Shown here in pieces: positions 30,843 to 39,099 of a stretch of 64,000 bases of DNA. Under the pieces are notes generated by a model, which ran no database searches, had not been told where the DNA came from, and worked only from the letters and a program-made list of their open reading frames with translations. This DNA comes from a virus, in the IMG/VR virus record IMGVR_UViG_3300046007_012472, positions 1 to 64,000 of that record, one strand, 5' to 3'. The position numbers were made by a program, and so were the translations under genes. How positions within the stretch are numbered: the first letter of the stretch is position 1; each line of letters starts with the position of its first letter.

Positions 30843-33239
30843 ATGGCATTTTTAGAAGGTTTAACTTTAGCAGAAGTAAATAAAGCAATACTTATTGAAA
30901 ATACAAGCTCGACAAGATTCAAACAGTATTTTTTGATTACTTATGATATTACCACTGGACAAATAGAAGCAGAAAAAACATTATCTAATGATTTTCCTCA
31001 GGGGGCTAGTTTAATATTTGCATATTCAGATCCAGGAAAAAAAGTGATAATACTCACTGGTGAAAGAGTAGTCAATGGAATCTTCGAGTCCGAATCAGTT
31101 TCAGCAACATTTGATGTTGGGTTCCAGCCAAATCAATATCTTTCATACACAAAATATCCAGATCAGTCGTCTTCATATTCTGATAATTATGTGATAAGAG
31201 GAACTACATTCTCTTTTGATGTTATTGAAGAAAATTCGGCAACAGAACCAAAAACATATATTTGGAATTATGGAGAAGGAATAACATTTTCAGGAAGAAC
31301 TGCAAATACTCAAATAATTAGATTTGACAGAGTTGGACCGAAAACAGTTGGACTTACCATTTCAAATATTTTTGGAGAAAATCAATCTAGCATAACATTT
31401 TTCCCAATATCCACTCCGATATTTTCAATTTCAGCTAATCCTACATTTGGTGATGTCAGAATAACCAGACAAATAGGTCTGACTGCAAGTATTGTTGGAT
31501 TGAATGGTCATTTATATGGTGATATTAACTTTACTTGGCAAATAGATGGTCAAACATATTCTGGAAATGCAATAAATCATATTTTTGGTTCTACTGGAAC
31601 CAAAGGTGTAACTTTGATTTATGGTAGTAAAATATTGACAGGATTAAGCGGTTCGACATATGGTCAATATGTTGTTCTTCAAGAAGAGTTTCCGTTGTAT
31701 TATGAACCCGATTTGATGGTTGCATTTTATAAAAATGAACCAGAGTATGCCTATTACGCAAACGAAATGAAAAAATATGGCTCAGCGTACAAATATCTAA
31801 GTCCCAGGGCTACTGGTGGGTATGCGACATGCACATACAACGCAACCATCGCCACTTTTGAATATTTTTCTGATGAAGAAAAAGCCATGCCTATAATGAT
31901 AAATGCGGAATATCCTTGGCTGGAGATACTTTACAGAAAAAATAGTTCTGAACTGGATTCCAAATGGATTACCGATCCTACAGTTGTTCAAGAAGCTCAA
32001 AGACAAGGTGTGACATTAACCGGTTTGACTTTGGCTGGGTACAAGGAAATAGCAGTGAGATGTTGGACAGATATTGTTGAGAGAATGCGAAACAGAGGCT
32101 GTCCAAAAATGATTCACTATGCCTCAACTGCCCAAGCATTTTCCGACTATACGGGAGTTCCTGTCGGAATGCTGGAATATGGTCCTTTACCCGGTGTTAC
32201 TGAAACTCATTATTGGTATCAAGCCAATTCGGTATACAATCCAACAATGAGAGAAAACTTCAATACCAAGATAAATGAAAATTCATATGGTGCTATGGCA
32301 AGAGCACAATCAAATGCAGATGCACATGGAGCGGCTGCTTATTGTTTTGTTCCTAATTCAGCAAGAGGAATTTGTGGTATTTCTTCTTGGTCTTCAACGG
32401 ACATAGTGTTGAGAGGTTACAGTGGTGGAACCAGCTTTACTAATGCTACAGATTTTACCCAAGCTGTATTGGAAGACGCAGTAAAGGTGACATCAGCTAA
32501 GATGTGGCTTGAATATTACAGAGCATGTAATGAAAGTGTTTCTTTAGGTTTTATGGCTAGAAGAGATATGCCACAAAAAATAGCACCTATTGTAATATAC
32601 AGTATAGAATCTATTTTCTTGTTTGCAAATCCCGGTGGGGGATGGAGAAGTCGTTATAAATGGCATGGATCTCAGAACAAAGATCCAGAAAAAACAGCTG
32701 AAAATGAAATTGCTGCAATATTCAGAACTAACAGTAGAATAGATTATACAACTTACGATGAAATAAAATTACCGGATGAGATATGGATATGGGACGCAAG
32801 AAGATATTATAATTTAAATATACCATCACAATTCTTTGATAACCCAAGTGTTGTGACCAAAGACAAAGTGGAATGCTGGATGATGAGAAATGCACTCGAA
32901 CGAGAATTTTTTGGAAGACCGCAATTGAGTTCAGGAAATACTTTATGGTATACCGCAAGCACTGGGGACAACATTACATATTACAGAGATAATTCTTTGT
33001 CCAATTATTTCTGGAACAATATATCTAGTGTATGGTGGGGGTTTAGTGGGGGAACATTCACGAATATGTTGCCCTCACCTTGTAAACTAGATCAAACTTC
33101 ATCTCTGGCACCTTGGTTGAATTTTAATCAAACAATTTTCAGAAATGATGTATTCAAAGCAATAAACCATAAGTTGAGTACAGATTCATTGAATTATATC
33201 ATAAAGGCTAGGGAAAAGCTAAACGAAATATTCCGGTAA
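30843..33239 (+). CDS. Tail-fibre-type protein with PKD-like domains and possible glycosidase-like barrel
   Basis: 798 aa from ATG 30843; an in-frame TGT-containing extension at 30810 is unlikely. Residues about 110-280 form two PKD/Ig-like domains (FDVIEENSATEPKTYIWNYG, TFSGRTANTQIIRFDRVGPK, TVGLTISN; then a second, FTWQIDGQTYSG). Residues about 295-700 look like a (beta/alpha)8 barrel with aromatic-rich loops (EYPWLEILYRKNS, YKEIAVRCWTDIVERM, DEIWIWDARRYYN), reminiscent of glycoside-hydrolase-like receptor-binding proteins. It is the last gene before the terminator at 33243, so likely the distal host-contact protein. Catalytic residues cannot be assigned. Confidence 0.6.
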   Translation: MAFLEGLTLAEVNKAILIENTSSTRFKQYFLITYDITTGQIEAEKTLSNDFPQGASLIFAYSDPGKKVIILTGERVVNGIFESESVSATFDVGFQPNQYLSYTKYPDQSSSYSDNYVIRGTTFSFDVIEENSATEPKTYIWNYGEGITFSGRTANTQIIRFDRVGPKTVGLTISNIFGENQSSITFFPISTPIFSISANPTFGDVRITRQIGLTASIVGLNGHLYGDINFTWQIDGQTYSGNAINHIFGSTGTKGVTLIYGSKILTGLSGSTYGQYVVLQEEFPLYYEPDLMVAFYKNEPEYAYYANEMKKYGSAYKYLSPRATGGYATCTYNATIATFEYFSDEEKAMPIMINAEYPWLEILYRKNSSELDSKWITDPTVVQEAQRQGVTLTGLTLAGYKEIAVRCWTDIVERMRNRGCPKMIHYASTAQAFSDYTGVPVGMLEYGPLPGVTETHYWYQANSVYNPTMRENFNTKINENSYGAMARAQSNADAHGAAAYCFVPNSARGICGISSWSSTDIVLRGYSGGTSFTNATDFTQAVLEDAVKVTSAKMWLEYYRACNESVSLGFMARRDMPQKIAPIVIYSIESIFLFANPGGGWRSRYKWHGSQNKDPEKTAENEIAAIFRTNSRIDYTTYDEIKLPDEIWIWDARRYYNLNIPSQFFDNPSVVTKDKVECWMMRNALEREFFGRPQLSSGNTLWYTASTGDNITYYRDNSLSNYFWNNISSVWWGFSGGTFTNMLPSPCKLDQTSSLAPWLNFNQTIFRNDVFKAINHKLSTDSLNYIIKAREKLNEIFR

Positions 33240-33242
33240 AAG

Positions 33243-33272
33243 AAAAACCCCGCCGAAAGGCGGGGTTTTTTT
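33243..33272. terminator. Bidirectional Rho-independent terminator
   Basis: AAAAACCCCGCC (33243-33254), loop GAAA, GGCGGGGTTTTTTT. A-rich on one side and T-rich on the other, so it works in both directions: it ends the baseplate operon (plus) and the small late unit 34277-33289 (minus). Confidence 0.95.
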
Positions 33273-33288
33273 ACTTCCCAAGCTGAAC

Positions 33289-33414
33289 TTACTTATTCCA
33301 AGGGAATTTTGCACTTACCCATTTCCAGAGTGCTGGACCGATGGCTGCTCCGGCAACAAAAACAAGTGCGGTGTAAAAAACTTTTCCGAGTGTGTCTGCG
33401 AAGAAGAATTCCAT
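33289..33414 (-). CDS. Tiny membrane protein conserved in cyanophage-like T4 phages
   Basis: 41 aa (MEFFFADTLGKVFYTALVF..., ending KFPWNK). SD AAAGGAG seven bases before the ATG. A single hydrophobic span VFYTALVFVAGAAIGPALW is flanked by charged ends. I recognise the pattern F-x-D-T-x-G-K-V-F-Y-T from small proteins of marine T4-like phages; no function is known. It lies between a late gene and the bidirectional terminator, so it is probably expressed late. Confidence 0.7.
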   Translation of the reverse strand: MEFFFADTLGKVFYTALVFVAGAAIGPALWKWVSAKFPWNK

Positions 33415-33428
33415 TTTTTGCTCCTTTG

Positions 33429-34277
33429 TTATGATCTGTCGTATTTCAGTGTTCTTGTAATTCTGTTGTATTTTCTTTCAGCACCAGCCGGACGAACATT
33501 TTGCTGAACGGTTGTGAAAGTATAACCACCTGCAGTTTTACCCATTGCATTTATAAATCCAGATTTGATCTGGCCATTAATAACTGCTTGGCTCTTTGTA
33601 GCTTGTGCGGTGAAAATAACAGAATCAATGTTTGAAGGGGTGTTTATTTCTACCTTATCAACACCTAATCCAACATTTGTGCTAGTTCCAAAATAAGTTC
33701 TATCAGTTCTGGCTGGCTGAATTCCATCCACTAAAATTATTTCTGCAGTCAATCCTGTAGTAATCAATGAACCTCTTTCGACTAATACTTCATCCCATTG
33801 ACCAGAAGTGTAGAAAGTTGCGGTTTGTCCATCCATGTGTGCAAATTGGATTGATCCAGATGGAAGATTATTGATTGATATTTCTGCATTATTTGCGGTT
33901 AGTCCAATGTAAAGTCTGTCCACAATTAGATTTATTGGGCCTGTAATACTACCGAAAGAATAGCCTAGATTGGGGGCACTCAAGAATCTTTCACCATATC
34001 TTGGTTCTATTGTAATTGTGATTCCTTCAGCCCAGTTTTTTGCAGCACCTTCTCCTGTATATCCCGGCCAATATTTGAAACCAGAGGAAATACCTATTAA
34101 GCAAGCAGAACGAGCAGTTGCACCAAAAATGACCGTATCGCCACCGAAAGGCCAAGTTGTAGCTAGTGCTCCTGATACCGTGTTTGTTAAGAAATGACCG
34201 AAAGTGTGACCCCATTCATTAGCGGTTGGACCAACTCCACCAACTTGTGTGACACCTGCCCAGTAGTATGTCGCCAT
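33429..34277 (-). CDS. Virion protein, beta-helix-like fibre or appendage
   Basis: 282 aa, beta-rich. It opens with MATYYWAGVTQ and W-G-H, a beginning I know from many marine phage virion proteins (ATYYWVGG-type). The repeats of short strands (INLIVDRLYIGLTANNAEISI, in two blocks; GSIQFAHMDGQTATFY; ADNVIIN-like turns) suggest a right-handed beta-helix. Two CATAAATA late boxes lie 26-43 bases upstream and SD AAGGAG precedes the ATG, so expression is late. Likely a head decoration or fibre protein. Confidence 0.6.
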   Translation of the reverse strand: MATYYWAGVTQVGGVGPTANEWGHTFGHFLTNTVSGALATTWPFGGDTVIFGATARSACLIGISSGFKYWPGYTGEGAAKNWAEGITITIEPRYGERFLSAPNLGYSFGSITGPINLIVDRLYIGLTANNAEISINNLPSGSIQFAHMDGQTATFYTSGQWDEVLVERGSLITTGLTAEIILVDGIQPARTDRTYFGTSTNVGLGVDKVEINTPSNIDSVIFTAQATKSQAVINGQIKSGFINAMGKTAGGYTFTTVQQNVRPAGAERKYNRITRTLKYDRS

Positions 34278-34302
34278 TTAATGACTCCTTGTTAGATATG
34301 AC

Positions 34303-34320
34303 TATTTATGTATATTTATG
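34303..34320 (-). promoter_or_regulatory. Tandem T4-type late promoter boxes
   Basis: CATAAATA on the minus strand occurs twice, at 34303-34310 and 34313-34320 (plus-strand TATTTATG). Both point at the gene starting at 34277. The RNR stop codon falls inside the distal box. Confidence 0.6.
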
Positions 34321-36238
34321 TATTTGTCAGATCTACAAGCTCACACTTATCTCCTGTACAGGCAAAGGTCTGAGTTCCTTTCGTAGAATCCTGCTTTTCA
34401 TAGCTAGAAAGCATACTCCAATCGATATTTTGTGGCATTTTAGCCAGCAAAGCCTCATATTCCTCTTTAGAGCAGTCCTGATATGGTGCTTGACGGTAAC
34501 TGTGGTCTGAGTGTGGTAGGAATGAAATTCCGCTGATTTCATCAAAATGTTCATATACCCAAGCACCTACCTCCATCCATTCGTGCTCTTTGACAGTCAC
34601 TGTGATCGATGGCTTATGCTCACACCAATGGCGTTGATAAGTTAACCAAAGTTCTAGCTGTTCGATCGCATCCATGTCGTTTCGTGTCACAGATCCAACC
34701 GCCTTCATCGGGAATGAGAACACCATGACGCTATCGGGCTTCATGACACATGGCTCATGGGGGAAACCAAGATCAATCATCATCTTGCAGAGAGGATCCT
34801 TTTGGTCTGCACGCACGGTACGAATATAGTATTCGTTGTGACGGGCGTGAATACCGGAAGCCGCGTCTACAAGTTGAGAAACGGTTCCGCTAGGCTTCAC
34901 ACAAGTAATAGCCGCAGCTTGATTAATTTTGATTTTCTTAGCCCATTCTTTGTTCGCATCTATAGCAATCTGACGCAAACTACCAAGGAATTTCTCAAGA
35001 TGTTCATTTCCACCATACATCATAGGATTGTCCATTATCCCAGTCAAAGAAACACCAAGCAAAGCCTCCTCTTCACAGTTTCTCTTCCACTCTGAAGAGA
35101 GGTATGGAAAATGAGTCAATGAAGCCTGAAAAGTTCCGAGAATAGTTGCAAGACGAACCTTTCTCTGAAGGCTCTCTGCGGTATCCTCCGGGCGAACCAC
35201 GACTTCGGTGAGATTGCAGAACTCACGATCGCGCAGGATTATCTCTGAGCAAGGGTTGGTCCCAAACTCGTATGAGGCATCGCGGCGTTCCCCAAGGCGT
35301 TCTACGGTCTTACGGGTAGCCTCACGGTTGAAGATACCACGCTCGCCGCTCTTGCTCTTGTAGAGGGACAGCCACTCTTCCATGAATGTTCCGATCTCAG
35401 GCTTTTCCTTATATGCTACAGAGTTATTTGCAAGGGCGCGTTGCGGGTTCGCTTCCCACCATGCACCACTCTTAGCTTCCCGCATTCTTTCGTCGGTAAG
35501 GTTAGATAGAGAGATAAGAGCGGACCTACGCACTCCTCCGACCACGACAATCTCTGCAACTTTACAAACGATATCATGGCATTCGATTGAGGTAAGTTTA
35601 CGACCTGCGGCTCGCTTAAAAGTATCGCAGGTGAACTTAAAAAGGTCCTCCAGTGGTCTTGGTCCTGAAGCCCTACCACCAAAGGTTTTGAGTCTGGAAC
35701 CAGCAGGGCGAACTTTAGACATGTCCCATCGTGGAATTTGACCTCCAACGAGAAGGGATACAAGTTCCTTGAAAGCCTTAGCCCAACCAGCCTTAGAGTC
35801 TTCCACAGCGATTGTTGTATCGCTCTGGCTGAAATGTTCAGCGATTGTAGGAAGCTTCTCGACATATTGGCGTTCCACGGAGAAACCGACCCCGGTTCCA
35901 CACATGAGGATATATAGAATTTCATCAAAAGCACGAAGACGATTCATTGCAACATAAGAACAATTATACCCAGCAGTGTTGTCGCGACGAAGTGCTTCTC
36001 CTGCGGTCATCAATGCACGCATTGAAGGCATGATCTCAAGGTTAAGAACAGCATCCTCTAATTCCTTGCGAAGAGCCTTAGTCAGATGATAACCTTGATT
36101 CTCCTGTAGATGGTTCTCGAAGAAGTCAAAATATCTGCCAACCGTCTCTTTCCAAGTTTCGCGTCTATTTTCTTTTTCGAGCCATCTTGAGTATCTTGAA
36201 AGATGGATAAAATCTTGGTACAAAGTTGGTAATGACAT
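34316..36238 (-). CDS. nrdJ: Adenosylcobalamin-dependent (class II) ribonucleotide reductase
   Basis: 640 aa, monomeric RTPR type. It reduces ribonucleotides (triphosphates in known members) to deoxy forms using coenzyme B12. Key residues line up with the Lactobacillus enzyme: C93 (YNCS), N328-P-C330-S-E332 (substrate site with thiyl-radical Cys), C341 (CNLT), and the C-terminal reducing pair C627/C632 (CTGDKC). CGTGVGFS about 113-120 is typical. SD AAGGAG precedes the ATG. Being B12-dependent, it works with or without oxygen and draws on host cobalamin. It forms a nucleotide-supply group with ThyX next door. Most cyanomyoviruses carry class I NrdAB instead. Confidence 0.9.
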   Translation of the reverse strand: MSLPTLYQDFIHLSRYSRWLEKENRRETWKETVGRYFDFFENHLQENQGYHLTKALRKELEDAVLNLEIMPSMRALMTAGEALRRDNTAGYNCSYVAMNRLRAFDEILYILMCGTGVGFSVERQYVEKLPTIAEHFSQSDTTIAVEDSKAGWAKAFKELVSLLVGGQIPRWDMSKVRPAGSRLKTFGGRASGPRPLEDLFKFTCDTFKRAAGRKLTSIECHDIVCKVAEIVVVGGVRRSALISLSNLTDERMREAKSGAWWEANPQRALANNSVAYKEKPEIGTFMEEWLSLYKSKSGERGIFNREATRKTVERLGERRDASYEFGTNPCSEIILRDREFCNLTEVVVRPEDTAESLQRKVRLATILGTFQASLTHFPYLSSEWKRNCEEEALLGVSLTGIMDNPMMYGGNEHLEKFLGSLRQIAIDANKEWAKKIKINQAAAITCVKPSGTVSQLVDAASGIHARHNEYYIRTVRADQKDPLCKMMIDLGFPHEPCVMKPDSVMVFSFPMKAVGSVTRNDMDAIEQLELWLTYQRHWCEHKPSITVTVKEHEWMEVGAWVYEHFDEISGISFLPHSDHSYRQAPYQDCSKEEYEALLAKMPQNIDWSMLSSYEKQDSTKGTQTFACTGDKCELVDLTNT

Positions 36239-36274
36239 ATATTCAATCTCCTTTATGATTAAGACAAGTTGTAT

Positions 36275-37027
36275 TTATTTTGCTGTTAGAACCTTCCACG
36301 ACTCTGGGAAAAGTTCTGATATAATATCGGATATAGAGGTAGAATATTCACGGACTTCCCACTGTGCATGGGGGTCGGAACGCAGTTTACAGACTCTCGC
36401 ATAGGCGGCTAGGGAGCCTGTCCAGAACCATTCCGTGTATGTACCCTGCGGAAGTACGAACCGAGCCTGCTCAGGTGCCACGCCCTTTGCCAGAAGGCTA
36501 CGGTAGATCCCAAGAGCATGTTCAGTAGCAGAATCGTAACCCAGATTACAATAGTTGTAGTTGTCATTGTACTCCATGAAATCTTCTGAACCTTGCTTGG
36601 CTCCGTTGGTGGGCTTGTCCCTCCAGCGAGGGTTATAGACTTCGGGTTCTTCCGTCACATAACGACGGGAAATTTCGTTCTCTACAAACCCAACCTTGTG
36701 CTTGAAAAGTTGGGTACGAATGGAAATTGGTGCTTTGATACGAAGGCAGATTTGAGGATGTGCAAAAGGTGTCCAGTGTTGATGCTTTGCAAGATAAGAA
36801 ATAAGTTTCTTGTCCTTTTCCTTCAACCTGAAATTGTATCTGTGTTCGGTTATAGATCGACTATCAACATCAATCTCTTCCTTGATATCGTAGTCAAATT
36901 CTGATTCCTTGGCGAAAGACACGCGAGCCGCATTGACCACCAAGAGATCTGATCCCATGTGATCAACATACTCTACATGTCCCTTGTCAAGTACCCGTAT
37001 CTTCGTTTTCGTTAGATTCGTCGTCAT
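36275..37027 (-). CDS. thyX: FAD-dependent thymidylate synthase ThyX
   Basis: 250 aa. Converts dUMP to dTMP with methylenetetrahydrofolate and reduced FAD. The region QLFKHKVGFVENEISRRYV is the ThyX signature (R/K-H-R/K-x7-S-x-R), with the K-H-K variant in place of R-H-R. HWTPFAHPQICLRIKAPISI is the conserved FAD-binding strand region, and Y-x-E-W-x-W-x-G the substrate part near residue 200. It starts within the end of the 76-aa gene. With RNR, dUTPase and the deaminase it completes a dTTP route. Confidence 0.9.
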   Translation of the reverse strand: MTTNLTKTKIRVLDKGHVEYVDHMGSDLLVVNAARVSFAKESEFDYDIKEEIDVDSRSITEHRYNFRLKEKDKKLISYLAKHQHWTPFAHPQICLRIKAPISIRTQLFKHKVGFVENEISRRYVTEEPEVYNPRWRDKPTNGAKQGSEDFMEYNDNYNYCNLGYDSATEHALGIYRSLLAKGVAPEQARFVLPQGTYTEWFWTGSLAAYARVCKLRSDPHAQWEVREYSTSISDIISELFPESWKVLTAK

Positions 37028-37217
37028 AGTATAAAAATTTCACATTATCTGTTTCTGCAAAAGACTTTGCATAGTCAATTGCAAGTTTCCATAATTGAGG
37101 ATCTCGTTCTTTCACATAACTCGAAAACAATGACATAAAATCAAGAAGAGCATTTGCTAATTCATCACTTACTTCGTCATCTAATGGTTCTTCGTCTGGT
37201 CTTTCGTCTTTTTCCAT
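36987..37217 (-). CDS. Small acidic hypothetical protein
   Basis: 76 aa, strongly acidic ends (MEKDERPDEEPLDDEVSDE; DDESNENEDTGT) around a helical core (LANALLDFMSLFSSYVKERD, LWKLAIDYAKSFAE). GAGG lies before the ATG. It overlaps the primase gene by 37 bases and ThyX by 41, so translation is coupled. The family is not recognised; its place between primase and ThyX suggests a replication accessory. Confidence 0.6.
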   Translation of the reverse strand: MEKDERPDEEPLDDEVSDELANALLDFMSLFSSYVKERDPQLWKLAIDYAKSFAETDNVKFLYYDDESNENEDTGT

Positions 37218-38212
37218 TGTGTCAACCTCAGTGTTGCTTCCATTCCGCTGAACGAGTATGTTTGAAGCATGTCAATTATACCAGAAACTTTCATGCCTGC
37301 CAAGACCATTTCATTGATATCCTTCTGTTTGATGCAGGTTGGAAGAATCGCAACTCTTCGTCCCTGATCGATCAATTTTTCCATCGCAGAAACAACATTC
37401 TTGTTTCTTGGTTCATTGTCCAGAACAAATATCAATTCCTTGTCCTTCAGAGTAGAAGGTACTTTATCTATGGTGGACAGACCTGTTGACGCGACACAAT
37501 TAGGCAAAAAAAGCGAGTCGATCGGACCTTCGACCACGAATACAGGATTCTCCAGTTTTTGCCACAACCCATACCACTTGTCAGAATCTTCTTTCCCACG
37601 AATGGTAATATAGCGAATCTCGGCATCCTTTTGCAACGATCTGCCTTGTACGGAAATAATGTTGCCTTCAGAATCATAAAAAGGAATTACAAGTCTAGAT
37701 TCCTTCTTGAGATTAACTTCAGGATCTATGGTTTTTGCAAATTCTGCAAAGTCTTCTGCATAAAGAAGTTCATTCCATTTCTCGTCGGGTATCATTCGAG
37801 AAATTGCAAACTTGACGGCAGGATGTTCTTTAGGTAAATCTGGCAGTCTGGGAAGGACAGATTTCTCAGAATCTAGCCGTTTAGGAAGGACAGTTTTCGG
37901 TGGAATGACCACAGGTCCAGTACGACCCACATGAGCATTCTTTTCTTTCCACTGCTCATAGGAGTATTCCTTGAACACAGAAGCATCCATGTCCTTCAGG
38001 AAGAACCCAAAGGACTTGGCTGCACCACAATTGTGGCAGAAGAAATACCACTCACCCTTCTTCAGAATGAAGAAGCCGCGTGCCTTAGTCTTCTTTTTGG
38101 AAGAATCTCCACACAATGGACAGGAACAGTTGTATAGTCCAGCTCTCTTTCTTTTGAAGTTCTTCAACCTGCATGAGATCATATTGATGTATTTTTCATC
38201 AATCCATGTCAT
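37181..38212 (-). CDS. 61: DNA primase gp61
   Basis: 343 aa, the same length as T4 gp61 (342). N-terminal CHC2-type zinc ribbon C28/C30-x-x-C and C-H-N-C (NCSCPLCGDS; YFFCHNCGAAK, about residues 28-63), then a Toprim core (PVFVVEGPIDSLFL about 222-236 with catalytic E and D; ELIFVLDNEPRN about 260). It makes the RNA primers for lagging-strand synthesis, acting with gp41. It overlaps the epimerase gene end by 14 bases. In T4 phages 61 and 41 are usually close; here the epimerase separates them. Confidence 0.9.
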   Translation of the reverse strand: MTWIDEKYINMISCRLKNFKRKRAGLYNCSCPLCGDSSKKKTKARGFFILKKGEWYFFCHNCGAAKSFGFFLKDMDASVFKEYSYEQWKEKNAHVGRTGPVVIPPKTVLPKRLDSEKSVLPRLPDLPKEHPAVKFAISRMIPDEKWNELLYAEDFAEFAKTIDPEVNLKKESRLVIPFYDSEGNIISVQGRSLQKDAEIRYITIRGKEDSDKWYGLWQKLENPVFVVEGPIDSLFLPNCVASTGLSTIDKVPSTLKDKELIFVLDNEPRNKNVVSAMEKLIDQGRRVAILPTCIKQKDINEMVLAGMKVSGIIDMLQTYSFSGMEATLRLTQWKKTKDQTKNH

Positions 38213-39095
38213 TAATGTAATCTCTCATCGAAATAGAATGATTCCAATTTAGTTTTGATTTAATTTTAATTGTGTTTGCGTTCGTTATTTTTGCTTCGCC
38301 TTTTCTTGGTGGAATATAAATTTTATTCCCCCCGATCATATCTGCTATTTCATTTATTGAATATGAATTTCCAGTGCCTAAATTATAAACTTCCCCATTT
38401 TGTCTTTCATGTATCATCATTCCGCGAATTAGAGCAGAACATATATCATCTACATGAATAAAATCTCTTTTTTGTGTTCCATCTCCAACTATAGTTAAAT
38501 CTTGTTTATTTTTTTTCTGTCTAAGGAATATTCCCATGATTGGAGCATACTGTCCTTTTGTTGGCTGTCGAGGACCATAAATATTAAAACCTCTAAAACA
38601 AACGGTATCTAATCCATACAATGAAGAATATAATTTACACAGTTGTTCCCCGAATAATTTAGAATATGAATAAGCATTTAAACAATCTGGAACATCTGTT
38701 TCTGTTTGGATTTCTTTGGATTGCAATCCATAAATTGCGGAAGTGCTCATAAAAACCATTCTGTTAATTTTATTTTTACTCGATAGTTCCAAAATATTTT
38801 GAGTTCCCATGACATTTGTTTTTATGCACAATGAAGGATCTTCGATACAATTTTGAATACGAGCTTCTGCCGCTAAATGAAAAACACCATCTAAATAATC
38901 GGTTTCAAATATAGTTGAACAAATAATATCATTTATATCACAATGATAATATTTTGCTTTGATGTTAAAGTAAAAATTTTCATGAGCATCTGAACTTAAA
39001 TTGTCTATAACAATCACTTCATGATTGTGTGATATTAATTTGTCAACTAAATTAGATCCAATAAATCCGCATCCACCTGTTACTAGAAATTTCAT
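38199..39095 (-). CDS. NAD-dependent sugar-nucleotide epimerase/dehydratase (extended SDR)
   Basis: 298 aa from ATG 39095 (MKFLVTGG); the longer start at 39116 overlaps the helicase. Rossmann motif TGGCGFIGSN (residues 6-15), catalytic S/T (MSTSAIYG) with Y-S-Y-S-K (about 145-150), and R-G-F-N-I-Y-G-P-R-Q are extended-SDR hallmarks as in GalE/UDP-sugar epimerases. It converts a nucleotide-sugar, probably feeding the glycan cassette 1.4 kb upstream. The gene is much more AT-rich than primase and helicase on either side, indicating insertion between two core replication genes. Confidence 0.85.
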   Translation of the reverse strand: MKFLVTGGCGFIGSNLVDKLISHNHEVIVIDNLSSDAHENFYFNIKAKYYHCDINDIICSTIFETDYLDGVFHLAAEARIQNCIEDPSLCIKTNVMGTQNILELSSKNKINRMVFMSTSAIYGLQSKEIQTETDVPDCLNAYSYSKLFGEQLCKLYSSLYGLDTVCFRGFNIYGPRQPTKGQYAPIMGIFLRQKKNKQDLTIVGDGTQKRDFIHVDDICSALIRGMMIHERQNGEVYNLGTGNSYSINEIADMIGGNKIYIPPRKGEAKITNANTIKIKSKLNWNHSISMRDYINDMD

Positions 39096-39099
39096 AATA

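Noticed and set aside
36310-36325. TGATATAAT string
   Set aside because: Inside thyX coding sequence in the antisense direction, with no matching -35.
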